DNA from: Chionis minor
Lineage: Eukaryota > Chordata > Aves > Charadriiformes > Chionididae
Reading direction: 5' to 3'
NCBI GenBank assembly: GCA_013398295.1
Contig: VZSF01001524.1
Location: 719,384-783,383 of the forward strand
DNA length: 64,000 nt
The stretch's first letter is position 1; the number at the start of each line of letters is the position of its first letter. Under the pieces are notes generated by a model. That model was not told the origin of the DNA. It did no database searches and saw only the letters and a program-made list of their open reading frames with translations. Positions 13,001 to 25,000 of the stretch are shown one piece after another. A program made the translations under genes and the position numbers.

Positions 13001-16000
13001 GTCCTCACAAGAATTTGGGTTTGTATTTGCCAGTGGTTTTTTTTCAGTTTTTAGAAAGTCGTAACTGGGATATTGGCAGGATTTTTTAGGCTTACCTGCC
13101 CTAGTGCTAGAAATACTGAAAGGTCCTGATGGCTGCTTGTAGGTAGCTTTTGACTAGTTTAGTTCCCAAAGAGGTCCCTGGAAGCAGGAGAGGCCGAGCG
13201 TGGTGTAGGTCTGAGACCACAGCAATGGGTTTGTGTTTCATTCCTGAATCCAACCACTGTTACATGCATGTTCAGCTATATGATGTACATCATTGTATTT
13301 TCTATACAGGCTAAATTTATTAGAAGTTGTCAGCAGCTGTAATTTTTGTGGTGTGCTGACCACTTCTACTGGGAAAATGCATCCTTGAGTGTCTCACAGA
13401 AAGGAAATGCCAGAATCACAGCCATGCGTGTTTTGTTATAGTGCCTTATCCATGGGTTCTTTACAAGTACGTGATTCGCATTAAAGAAAAACAGAAAAAG
13501 AAAAGAAAATCTCTCCCTTCCAAATTTAAACCTTAAATTGAACTGTGGGAGTCACTTTCCACTAATTGAGGAGAGCTTTTTAATACTGGAGAGACAATTA
13601 TATTCAATATGCACAGGCGATTAATATTCACAGGGTGGCTTTGGGGCACCCATGCAGCAGTTCTGTTTTTCGTAACATTTTAACATTAAGGGTTCAGATC
13701 TGCTGAAGCGAGACTTCCCGGAGAGCTCTGCTGGGATCCTGTTTGGCTTTTGGAGCTGATGTGATGTAGGTGGAAAAAAGCTTAATTGGCTGACATTTTC
13801 ACCCATTTTTGCTTGAAGGGAGACAAACTCTGGTTGGATACAGCTTGTTCTGATTGTGGGTTGTGAGATCCCCAGGATCCTACAACCTGCTTGTTGGGAT
13901 CCAGATTTTGTGAAGTGGCCCTGTTGTGTCCTGCTTGCTGCTAAACATCTGCCTGTGGGGAACTCCTTCCTCCTCCTCCTCGTGCTGGGTGTTCAGAGAC
14001 AAATGTAACCAAGTGCTTCCCTGCCATTGTGAGCACTAATGGAAGTTTCAGGCGGGGAATTAGGGAATGGAAACCTTGAGATACAGTTTTGTGCCACTTC
14101 CAAGCCTGTCTTGCCACCTCCTTATTTCACATTCGCCCTCTGGATAATTTCTGACTGCTCTTTTCTCTAGAACATCAAACAAGGGGGATGCAGCCTTGCG
14201 TAGGGCATGAAACTCTTTTGACACGTCCAACTCTGCTGCGGGGGCAGTTGGGAGAAGACATCCTGCGTGTACAGAAGGTGTTCAGGTCACATGGCAAACT
14301 CTGGTTGCCAGGCCATGGTGCCAGCAGCATGTCTGTTCATGGGTGTCTGCTGCAGATTGGCATGAACCAGCTCCGCCTGATGCTGGCTCTGGCCCTGCAG
14401 GTCTGGCTCCTCCCTTTCTGGTTCTTGTGATGGTCAAGGTGGTGATGGTGGTGGCCATCGAAGCCAGAGACCTCCATGGGCTTCCAGTGTTCATATTTGC
14501 TTTGTGGGGAAGACATTAGTAGTACTTCCTAAGAGATGCGAAGCTACAGGTGGATGGTATATTTTCTAGGGAAGTGATGGTGTTTTACAAGCAGTATTTA
14601 GAGCATGGTCTGATTCTTGTATGCATTAAAATCCAAGGAGTTGCAGTGGCCAAAGCATTTCTGCGTGGTCAACACTCACATATGAGAAGGACGTCTTGTT
14701 CTTTTCTGAGCTTTAGAGCCCAGTTTATGATTTCTGCTGGAAAGCTCGATTCCAGTGTTAGCATTACAATGATGCAGTCCAAGTTTTTTACATCACTTTT
14801 GAGAAGGAGCAGCAAGAAGTTGTCCCTCAACTCTGCAGAGAAAGCAAAGGTCTTCACAGTGTCTTCACTCCAGTGTTTGTTGTGAAGCTGAGCAGGGGGA
14901 GAGTGAAAAAGTTTCCTGCCTGTCTGACTTGGAAACCGCATCTCCTTCAGCGCCAGCCCCAGACTATGTCCTTGGCGTGTTAAATCCCCTTCTGTCCGAT
15001 TTTCAAGTTTATTACTATTTTTAGGCCTCTGTAGGTAGCCTGAAGGAATTCAGGATCTCAAGCCTTAAAAAAAAAAAAAAAAATTCCTATATGAAAAAAT
15101 TTGCAGAATATGCAGGAGGTAAAAGTAAGGTTTTTGTGCAAATTAGATCAGGACATACAGAGAAACCAGTCTATAATTAGAGTATCTTTCCAGTCGATAT
15201 TATTTTTTACTATCTCAGGGAATTTTATAACAGGTTATAGTGTTTCATTACGTTATGTAGGATGGCTAGACTCCAGTGAGCTGATACTTGTTTTTAAGTT
15301 GTGTAAAACTTTTTCGCAAATAGTTTTGTGGCATAGAGGACATAATCTCAAAACGTAAAAGGACCACACTGGGTCAGTCACATGAAAGCACCATCCAGCC
15401 CAGTACCTTGTTCCCCAAATACCAAGTGCTCGGGAAAAGAAAGAAACGGGGAGAAAATGGAGTGAACTTTCCTCTAGGGCATTCTTCCCCATTCCAGAAA
15501 GATTTGAGTCTTCTGAGCGAGGAATGCATCCAAGACTGTCGGATTGACCTGTCCCCCATGAATTCTCTTTTCTGAAATCGTTTTCTCCTTCTGGCTTCCA
15601 CTGCATCCTGTTCACTCTCTACATAACACTCGTGACCTTACAGCCTGCTCTTATAGCCCTCCTCGGTCATCACTTTTCCAGGCAGCGTCTTCAGCAGCTG
15701 AAGCTCTGCTCCTATTAAAGTAATTCTGTACATCTCGGTTTCTAGTCTGGAAAATATAGCTATTTTCAACCTAAATATGATTCTTAATCAGGTTTACCCA
15801 CACCTTGAATCTTAGTCGTTTGACTCCAGATGGAATTGAGGAAAGAAATAAAGACGAAGTCATGTATCATAAAATTATAATTGGTGAAACATAGTTTAGT
15901 AAGTGCCTAAAAGTAAGATGTTAGTGTTTTTCTGCTGTAGTGTATATCTCACTGATTCGAGCCCCTGTTCACCCAGTCTCGTAGTGCCTTTCAGACAGAG

Positions 16001-19000
16001 GTCGTACCCATGGTCTCGGATATAGCCTGAGACATGCTCTGAATCTCCAAAAGCCTGAGATCCTTGAGCTGGGTGGTTTGGCTTGGATGGCTCAAGGGGC
16101 TGGATCCCACCGAATAGCACTGGTCAGCTAGTCACTTTGCTGAGCCCCCAGGCAAAAAACCGCCTTAAAACCAAACATCTGTGTTTTCAGCTACTAGCCA
16201 CAGGGCACCAGGTTAAAGGAAGGGGTGGAAATAGGCTTGGGAGGAAGGAGTCACCACTGGTTTAGTGGCAGCCCAAGCTGGCACCAGTGTAAACTGCGTG
16301 TGAATCCACATCTTGGGTCCTGCTGGCTGCCAGTGTGGCAGCTCTCAGTGGGTCTGAATGACCTGACCCATTTAATGCCTAGACCAAATGAGCTGTTGAT
16401 AGCCTGGCTAGCTGGAAGTGGATTCAGCAGTGAGCCTGAGGGAGAGCTTGAATAGAGGGCTTCAGACCTGGACTCAGAGGTCTTCCCTGCTCTGTCACCA
16501 GGCTGCCCTTCCCAGATGGGTGAGATTAGATCAGGTATTGCCTATTCAGGATATTTTAAAGCAAATAGCAGTCACTCAGAGCCAGAGCGCACAACTCTGT
16601 CCCAGTATCGTCAGGGAAAGGAGCATGTGAAAATGAGTGTTTTGGTCTCTGCTGGCAAATATTTTGATACTCTTTCTAAGATCTTAATTTGTTTTTCTTC
16701 CTTTGCTCTTGGTCTGAAGCCAATGGAAAGCAAATCAGCAGTCCTGATACCTGATCTAGCTCCATTTAGGCATGTTTTTTTTAAACAGTAGGACTTCGTC
16801 AATTATACATCTGAAGTGCTTGTACCATTGGCAAAAATTGTATTCCCTGTAAAGCTATATATACACGACATCTTTTTAGTTTCAAGTACTTTCCACTTAA
16901 AAATCACAGACAGGTTGCCCCAGCTGCTTGTTTGCTGGGCTGTGCTTGCTTAGATGGATGCAATTTGCAGTAGTGATCCTTTCCAGTGAAGTGCTCTATT
17001 GAAACATTTTTTTCAGAGAGCTTCAGCATGTAATCCTGTGAAAATGTTTCCCTGCTTCCTTAAGTTAGGTGATTGTTCGGGTGGACACCTCCCAGAAGAT
17101 ACGTTTTGCTTTCAAGCTGCTCTTCTAGCAGCTTTCCATCTTCCCCACTTCTACCCCCTCTATTATATTTCTCAGGAAGAATTGCGTCTTCTTGGCATTG
17201 AGCGAACAAGAAGTAACCTAACCCTGTATTTTACTTCGAGGATTTTGGTTAGGCATGTTGCCATCAGTTTAGCTCAGGCACAGTTAGGCTGCTTGCGTGG
17301 GTTTATGGTTAGCTCAATCCTTCTAGAAACTTTCTTCATCTGGGTGGTCCATTGGGATGAAAGCAAGGTAAGTTTTGGGGGGTCCTTAGCATATCATTTG
17401 GGAACCAAGGGATTGAACACTGCAGCGCTCAAGAACTGAGATTTCCTCCCACTGCTGGGGATGGAAAGTGGGTGTCCACCACAGATATGCGCAGGTGTCG
17501 GAAGCTGCGTGCAGGGACCACACTGCAAGAGGCTTTACCGGATTATGGGTTGGTTCTCGTTCATGGTATTATATACTTTAGCAACCCTTAAAAGTCAGTG
17601 CTAAAGCCAGGGAAGAGCCGGTGTGCTCAGGTCCCGTGGTAGTGCTTTGTGCTGTTTCCTGCTAAGGGCCCTCTTGTCCTTCATGCATTCTCTCGCAGGC
17701 TTGGCTTTCTCTCATGTTACTGAAAATCAAAATATCCTCCCCCTTCTCTGTACCAAATACTTTAGCTCGTAGGGATGCAAAACTAACCTTTTTGAACACG
17801 AACGGGGCGCAAACTGGTGCCAGAACTGTCCTGAGTCAGCGAAGAGCTCCGCACAGTACCTTGGAGACAAGGGTAAAGCTGTCCTATGTATTTTTCCTCA
17901 GCTTTATGGAGGACAGTTTCACTTTCAACATTTTCTGTCTCATAGGTGAAAAGTCCTCCAGAGTTGTACTTTCCTGACTGCTGCAGGAGTCCCTGTGGGT
18001 CCATAATTTTCCTTTGAGGTATCCAAGTCAGCTAAGAAAACCAGGCTCCTTGGGGAAGCATGGTGGTCTAGAGAGATAATCTTTCTGGAAGGGCCCACAT
18101 ATTAGCTGGAAAGTGCCTGGGGTGTCAGTGAACCAAAAATATTCCCAACCCCTGTTTTAGAAGCACCAAGCTAACCTGATAGCTTAACATGGAACGAAGG
18201 TGTCCAGTGTAATACTGAGGTAACAGCCATATATATCATTCAGAGTTACCTGCAAAGGAAATGGGGTTGATTAATGCTTGATACATTGATGTTTGCTACT
18301 TGCCTGCCCCACAGGAGCAAAGTGGATGCGTGTCTCCTTCCCATATTTGAGTATCTTCTGGGTGCCTGGCACCCAGTACCTTGTCTGTCTTTCCAAACTG
18401 CCAAATTACACTGTACAGTGTTCACCAAGACAAGTTCACAAAGGAATCCTGGAACCAAAATCCATTGGAATCCATGCCCTAAGACTTTCCCAGGGATTAC
18501 TCCCCAGAAACCTGTGACTGTGATTCATCCTTTCATAATAACAGTGAAGCTTATTGGTAGGAGAAATATCTAGAGGTCTGGGCTAATACCCGTTTTGCCA
18601 GGAGTAAATTTGATTTCAGAAAACCGTGGCCAAAACCTGCTTGCTTATTAACCACTCTGAGCAGCTTTAATAGCACATATAAAGGTTTGGGTTTTTTTAA
18701 AAATTTTGATTCTTTCGGACATCTGAAGAACTGTTGCACCAGTGTGGTGAGTGCACAGGAGTAGGAACCAAAGCTGCTTGTACATATCAGTGTCTGATCT
18801 CTTTGAACTCCCAAAGGTAACAAACCCAGCATCTCAGTGTGGTATCCACAAACAAATTGCAGTTGGCTTGTAACTGTACCTCACTGGACTTGGGAACCCT
18901 CCTAGGAGGTGTAAACAAGACCCAACCAATCCAACAGAAAACTGCAGCCCGTGTTGGTTTGTGGCTGTCCGTTTAGTTCTCCAAAGCCTGCTGTCAATCT

Positions 19001-22000
19001 GGTGCCTCCTGCCTAGTTCTCATATAACGCTGTCCTGTTGTACACAGGCCTGTAGATATCTTCACACTCTTCTTTTCTATCAACTCCCAGCATCTGCTTG
19101 AGGGGCTTTGTTCATTGCTGTGGTAGCCGATCTCTTCTTGTCATTATTATAATCTCTATGACTTTACAGTGAGTTAGGTGGACATGATTCAGTGTGTTTG
19201 TTAGAGTCTGCAAAACAGTGTTCCTCCCAGTTGCTTTTGTGTTTTTCCATTGCAGCTTTAAAACCATTTCTCCCACTCAGGTTTCAATCACAAGTTACGA
19301 TTTATCTTTGCTTCTTGGAATGTTTTGACTCTTTTCAAGACAGATAAATCTTCTAATGCATTCATTATCAGATGTTCAAGTTACTCCGGGGAAAGGGTTT
19401 AATTTTGATTTGGTGCAAGTCATACCTTAACAAATCACCTTGACCATTAAATGGTGGTAGAGTCAGTACTGAAAAGAAAGGAAAAACACTTCTCAGGCCA
19501 ATCTTTTTCTACATAAGAGCTTCAAAGAGACTCCAGGCACATAAAAGCATGCAAGCCATGGGGCTGCTTACCCATCTATTTTAAATGTATTCTGTGGTGC
19601 TTGCCTAACTAGCAACCAGACAGGTTATGTGCAATTTCAGGCTGTTGCTGAATGTGAACACTTTATTGCCCTGTTGCTAAACAGGATGGGGAACAGAGGA
19701 TTTGCATTCTCTTGGAGGGAGACCCTTCCAAGAAAAAAACCCCCACTCAGTCCTCTTTTACTAACAAGTACTTTTAATCTAATGGTTAATTTAGAAAGAA
19801 GTATTAACCACATAAGGAACTGTTTATGTTGGGGAAGTAAGAGTTTTCCTACTAAATCAGTCCCATGTGCCTCAAGTGCCCGTGAATCACTGCTGTCAGT
19901 CAAGCAGGAGAAAGTGATTCACCAAGCCATTTTAATAGTGTCTGTAACACAGCTGTTGGTGGGAAGTTTGGTAAGTGCATCATTTTTGCAAGTGATCCGA
20001 ATGTGGCCAGTCATGGGCCGGACAGTTGGGCAAGGCTTATTCTGTCCATCCAGTGGTCTCTTGCTAGCAGAGGCCGGTACCAATTATGTTCCACAAGGGG
20101 ACAAAGACATTTGTAACCTGACCCAAAACTTTTTGCTATCTGAAGGTAGACATTTTATCTAAAGCAAAAGGTTTATTTTTGTGGATCTTCTAAATCTAGC
20201 AAGAATTCTTTAACCAATGTGGCTGTAGCAGGTGCGTAGAGTGTGACTATCATGTCAGGACGCAGCACCAAGTACATCAGCTTGATGTAGCTTGCATTGC
20301 AGCTTTATTCCGCACTGGCTTGCTTTCCATGAAACCCAGTGTTCATGTGAGGGGGGAAAAAAAAAATATGTTTAAGTGGGTTGCTAATACTTCCACTAAT
20401 ATTTTACCCAATTGGTTCATCAGTTAAATTGTTCTCTGCATTTGATGGGGCTGTGATAATTCCACTTCATTACACTTGAATGCTATTAGGGCTGTTGTAG
20501 CTGTGCTGGCACGTGTCCTGCTTGCTGGGCCTCGCTGCGTTCTTGTTGGTAACAATGGCACCGTTCAGTCTGTCTCTGGTTTGTCGTTCTGCGGCATACC
20601 TCTTTGGCGTTGGGCATTCCACCTTTCCCTCCTCTTTCCCTCCATTACTGTCTGCTGAACCTCTTTTCATAAACCCTGGGCATTTGCCATCGCTACGGTA
20701 GCACTGCCGGTGGCAGAAACAGTGCGGCTCCTCCATCATCTTCAGCAGCAGCAGGGATCCCAGATCCTGGTGGATGTTGTGCTGCTGCTTACCGCTTCCC
20801 TGTCAAGGCACACGGTGCAGCACAGTCGCTAGAGCCTGTTTAGTTCCCTTCTTTAGCCAGTGGCCTTTACGTGACTTTCTGCCTGCTTTCCACTTTCTTA
20901 AATCTAAGGGACAAAGTCCCCTGTTTATTCAGTCTGTTGTATCTATGGACTAAAGAGCTGTCATGTTTGCAAAATGCCAAGAACTTCTATTCCCATGGCT
21001 TCCCTCATCTCTCTGTCTTGGAGGAAGCACGCTTGCTTTGCTTTGCTACGTGCTTTCTACTTGGTGTGACCAATTTAATGATTTCCACCTCCCTCTTGCT
21101 TTGCCCTCTTGTCCTCCCAGGCCCAAAGTTAGGTAAACACCAGTGGGAAGGCTAAGCAGGGTAACACAGATTTTAGTTCCAGTCTTGCACTTGATTCCTG
21201 GGATGGTCTCTCCAGGCAAAAATATTCCTCTGTGTGGAGACAGCTGTTTGCCAGCCTGAAAATACAAAACACAGTATCTTTGGCGAGGTGCAAAATATCA
21301 GGTGCAGTGTCCTGAATCTTACACAGGGCTAAGTGAAACTTTTGGGGTTTTTAACCAGTGAAATAAAACTACCCCTTGATGATAGCGATTACAAGTCCAG
21401 AGTAATGTGCTGGTGATTTGTGATTTGTTATAATGCATGTATCATGTCCAAAAACTGCAGGCTTCAGAAACATTCATTCAGCAGTCTTCAGCTGTCTCCC
21501 AGTTCTTGCGATGTGCCTGGCACATGCCATCGGCATCCTGATGGAGAGCCGCAGGGACGCTGGGCAGGAGTCAGAGGGGTGAGCACTGAGCCATGTGTGT
21601 AGTTCGTTCTTGGCCTCGAGTCCTTGCCTGGGAACCCCTGCCAAGGAGTGAAATGCCAGTTTCGTTAGCAAGCCCCGTCATGGATCTGGGATGGTAATAA
21701 GTCTTCCTTGGAGGAGAGGGACCTTGCTGTCACCCACGGGGCTCTTTGAGAATCTGAGCAGGAAACGTGAGTAATTCTAAATGACTCTCATCAAGGTTAT
21801 GCAACGCTTGCTTTGCTTCCATCTGGGCAGTAGCCTCTGGTGGCCATGTCAGTAGATACTTTGAAGCTGGAGACCACAGCTAGAGGCCCATGTACCCACA
21901 TTGATCTCGTCAGCGGAGAGCCATGCTGCTCAGGGTGTGAGTTGCGATGCTTTGTTTTCAGCATCCTCGTTCGAAAATTTCTGGGGGTATTTCTCTGTGC

Positions 22001-25000
22001 CCAGTGACGTGTTCATCAAACCCTGCTATGGTTTGCTGCTTGGCTTGGGAGTGTTATGGCTTCAGCCTCGACACATTTCTGTGGAGGCACAATACTAAAC
22101 CTCTGTACTTTCTGCTGAATTCTTAATTGAATGCCCTTCAGTGTGTGGATTATAGCACTGTGAGACGACCAGAGCAGATGTCGGCTGCTTCTTGAGAGCT
22201 TTTCATACCCTCTGATGAGAATGAGCTGACATTGCAGCAGGAACTCAGAAGTCAAAGACCTGTGCAATGAATTCCCTTAACCCTACTAACCCTGAGTCCG
22301 ATCTTCTCATGCAGCGGACTTCCGAAAGTGCTAAGCTCACTCAATGCTACGTTTCATAATTCATGAGCGTGAACAATATTAGCAGGCTGTAGGTTTTGAA
22401 CCATTCTGACCTTTGTATGCTGAGACCCTCCTCCTACCAAAGGGCTTGCATTGGTTGGCAAGAAGTCTTTGATACGGGATATTTAAGAGATGAAAAGGGA
22501 GTGCAGGGAGCAGAGGAAGGTTAGGGGCAGGGCTGCGGCATTGTGCTGAAAAGATCTTTTGACCCATCCAGTCTATCACTTGCGCTGTGGTAAAGATTAT
22601 AAAGATGTTTGCAAAATGTGCTGCGATTTCAGCTCATGAGTGTATATAACATTCACTCTGGGTTTTCCATCCTTTCATTTTTTATAAATAGTAAGCCGTT
22701 ATGCCCATATATCAGTTACTGAGTATAATCCCCATTTATGGATGGGGAAACTGAGGCAGTTAATACTGTGTCTCATCAAGGTTACATGAGAAGAAAGCTG
22801 TGTCACACAGGGCACAAGGAACCTTGAGAGCCTGCATTGCAGTGCTGTGCTTGAACATCTCTGGGTGCACTTCTTTTTCTGAAAAAATACTCCGTCTGCT
22901 AAAAAGTACCAGGAAAGTTTTGTGCATACACTGGCTGGCAGAATTACAAATCCTGTCTCCCTCAGATTGGCGGTCTGTTTTAGTAGCTCTGTGTTTTTTA
23001 AAACTGACTAATTCTAGTTAAAGCATGGGATAGGCTTCCTAAAAGTTACATCAGCTAAAAGTTTGGAATTGACTCTATGCTTTTTGTATTGCACAGATAA
23101 AATAATTACGAGACAGACTGTATATTTAATATTGACCTAAAATAAATATCTCAAAACCTCAAATAATTTCTGTTGCCGTTACGTAATGTTCACTGCAGAA
23201 TGCAGATTTGTTTATGCTATGCGACTGACACATTTTTTCCCTTTAAAAAAATTATGGAGGAAGAAGGCCCCAGAAAACAAATGCAAACCCCAGTCATCCT
23301 ACAGGATTAACTGTCCCAGTGAACACAGGGGATCTGGTTCAATTCTGTGGCACTCTGGTTTTATGCCGATGTGGCTTGTGTTGGCAGAGGGGCAGTGCCT
23401 CAGGCGTGGGAGCGTCGAGTGGCCGTGCCAGTCCTCGCTCCCTGACATGTGGGGTCTCAGATAGGAGGGCTGTCATCGGAAGTTGCACCATTCAGCTTTT
23501 TGTGACGGAGTGCAAAAACTCGCTTGCGACAATGCTTTGTAAACATTGGTTTCTGAGCAACACCAGTTCCCCTCTCCAGATACCCCTCCTTTGCAGTGCT
23601 GCAAGAAATGGGAAGGTGTTTGGCTTCCAAAAAACAAGTGTATTGGAAGAGCAGGAAAAAACGCGCGGTTGAGAAAACTGCTGTGTACTGGTAGATGACT
23701 GCACTTACAGGAAGCCCTGCTCATCTCATTCAAATGCGGTGGGAGTAGAAGAATATTGGCCTGTCCAGAAAAGCTTGTCTATCACTATGTGTTGCATTAA
23801 GTAACCAGACTGACTAGGATAACTGTGCTCACTGAGCGGGGAAGGAAGTGCTTATTCTTCCAGCTGGACTCCAAGTCTCCCTTGAGGGGTAGCGTTTATA
23901 AAAAATGAGCCCATCCGTTACAAATTAGTGCCTTAAAAGTTAGTCAGATTCAGCAACACCCCTCCCCTCCCCCTAAGGTTTCCTCATCCAGCTCTTGCTC
24001 CACAGGAGGAAGGTTTCAAACAGAGCTCAGTGGAGGGTTTCTTGGTTTCCACAAAACTGGCTCTTGGATGTGTAGAAAACTGGTGCTTGAAGCAACACCT
24101 AGCAGCTTGTTTTCTCTCAAAATAAATACTGCATTCTGCCACCTCTTCTTAGAGTCTCCTCATTTTTTAAAAAAAATTTGTAACTCAAGCACCAGCTCCT
24201 CTTGCAGGAGAGGTAGAAACTGAAATTCCTGTAGTTTTGGCCGTATTTCTCACCTCTCTGCATCTTCTTCCCTGGCTCCCTCTTCTCTTGAGTATCTCAC
24301 AAAAGATATTTCTCTCCGCTTACTGGGCTTAGCCTTTATTTGTCCTCCTTCAAAAACTGACACAGATGCCTTTGGGTGCTGAGATGGTAGAGTTTGGCCC
24401 CCTTTGGGCACTAGCCTTCTTGCAGAGGGCAAGCTGAACCACTCAGCCTTTGAAACCTGAATTCGGTTGTGTTGTTTCCTTTCTTGCTCAAGCCAGCCAT
24501 ATTCTTGTCTCTTCTAATCCTTCAACTGCAAGTTCTTGGGGACCAGGAAGGTCTTCTGTTGTTGCAGTGTTATGGCAGGCTCTGTCACCATAGGATTCTG
24601 GCCCATCATTAGGGTTTGTGATGTACAAGTGACACAAAACAGAGATAATATCAAATATGTTAACATCTCAGAAGAAAAAAAAAAAGCACCTTTTTAGTTA
24701 TATAATTTGCAAATGACAATCTTGAGTTGTCTAAAACGTATCTTCAGCTGTAGGTGTGAATGTTCAATATCAATGTTTTCTGTTCAAAATGCGTAGGTTG
24801 ATTGCTGCTTTTCTTGACATTGCCAGTTTTTGCTACCATATGTTCTCCTTTTGCGAAACCTTTAGCACTGATAACTTAGCTTAACGTAAACAGACGATGC
24901 TGCGTCTTGTATTCCAAAATGCTAAGGCTGTAGTGGCACCACCTGAAACGGTGCGTGTGTGACTGGTCTTTCCTAAACTGTGCTGGAAGTTCTGCCTGCC

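Noticed and set aside
12900..13010. Possible further MIR-like fragment (TTCAAAGTCACCTAATTGAG)
   Set aside because: Only one short block resembles MIR; without the AAACTGAGGC block it is not separable from chance.
19629..20162. 177-codon plus-strand frame, considered as a retroelement or nested gene
   Set aside because: No reverse-transcriptase, integrase, gag or other motif recognised; no flanking long terminal repeats or splice pattern.
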